The notes under the pieces are model-generated. The model was not told the origin of the DNA, did no database searches, and saw only the letters and a program-made list of their open reading frames with translations. Shown here piece by piece: positions 63,793-64,000 of a stretch of 64,000 nucleotides of DNA; the first letter of the stretch is position 1, and each line of letters opens with the position of its first letter. A program made the position numbers and the translations under genes. Source of the stretch: Euborellia annulipes (lineage: Eukaryota > Arthropoda > Insecta > Dermaptera > Anisolabididae); NCBI GenBank assembly GCA_023213315.1, contig JAKCPI010021946.1:1-64000 (forward strand). The letters run 5' to 3'.

Positions 63793-64000
63793 ACTGCTTG
63801 AAATAAAGTATGGTAATTTTCCAAATTTTAACCTCATATTTGGGTAACTTGTACACAAAGAGAATCCTAAATAGATACAAAATTTCATAAGATTGGAAAA
63901 ACTTTTTTAAAATCTGTAAGCATTTCCAAAGGGGACCCCCTTTTGAATCAAAATTAACATATAAATCCCCATAGGGATTTAACATTGGTTCTATGGGGGA
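63793..64000 (-). repeat. Dispersed repeat, right copy (inverted partner of window start)
   Basis: Reverse complement of 52-266: GCTTGAAATAAAGTATGGTA, CCTCATATTTGGGTAA, AAAGGGGACCCCCTTTTGAA and AATCCCCATAGGGATTTAAC. It continues to the window edge, so its end is not seen. A 79-codon frame on the minus strand (63746-63985) has no recognised domain. Confidence 0.75.

Noticed and set aside
1..64000. Bacterial or organellar origin
   Set aside because: No dense coding, long homopolymers, SINEs with target duplications and several animal-type transposon families point to a nuclear animal genome.

Overview
This window is AT-rich, repeat-dense nuclear DNA that looks like an invertebrate animal. I could not place the taxon. 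I see no intact protein-coding gene. The longest open frame is 147 codons and lies across repeats, and the only piece that reads like protein homology is a short decayed LINE fragment near 6.2-6.5 kb. The window therefore looks like a gene desert or a very large intron. A few GC-balanced, apparently single-copy islands (about 4.3, 7.0, 8.7, 16.5, 19.5, 39.4, 47.9, 50.8, 58.7, 61.9 and 63.4 kb) stand out as candidate conserved or regulatory sequence.

Most of the rest is mobile-element debris, often nested. (1) The 'XB' family has about 20 full or partial copies. It is a 0.6-0.7 kb element with a hairpin at each end, an internal microsatellite, and a near-palindromic GTTACCATGGCAAC site matching the RFX X-box. 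(2) The 'CR' family, five copies plus one variant, carries tandem TGACGTCA-type CRE motifs. (3) Foldback and single-arm elements at more than 15 loci share a core CTGAWGA-N-stem-CGAAACG resembling a hammerhead ribozyme, usually followed 20-50 bases later by RGCTG. Their arms are otherwise mostly unrelated. (4) SINEs have at least three tRNA-like head types and a 5S rRNA-like head, and several share a tail module TGCCGAAAAGACTTTAAA. (5) DNA transposon remnants have readable target duplications: hAT-type with 8 bp, a PIF/Harbinger-type with TTA, a Tc1/mariner-type with TA, and a 1.68-kb element with CACAGTG termini and 5-bp CGGCG duplications that fits Transib, the RAG-related superfamily.

Layout: 0-7 kb has dispersed repeats, tandem repeats, a CR element, a hAT MITE and the LINE scrap. 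7-16.2 kb has XB fragments and a cluster of foldbacks. 16-25 kb has XB copies, 5S-SINE and G-runs. 25-34 kb has SINEs, CR elements, the Transib-like element and deep nesting. 34-42 kb has SINEs, TGGACCC-ended elements and a nested hAT stack. 42-57 kb is XB-rich, with an XB inverted pair at 48.2-49.5 kb. 57-64 kb has PIF-, mariner- and hAT-like elements, foldbacks and SINEs. The first and last 210 bases of the window are inverted copies of one repeat. All calls were made by eye, so boundaries are approximate unless a target duplication is quoted.
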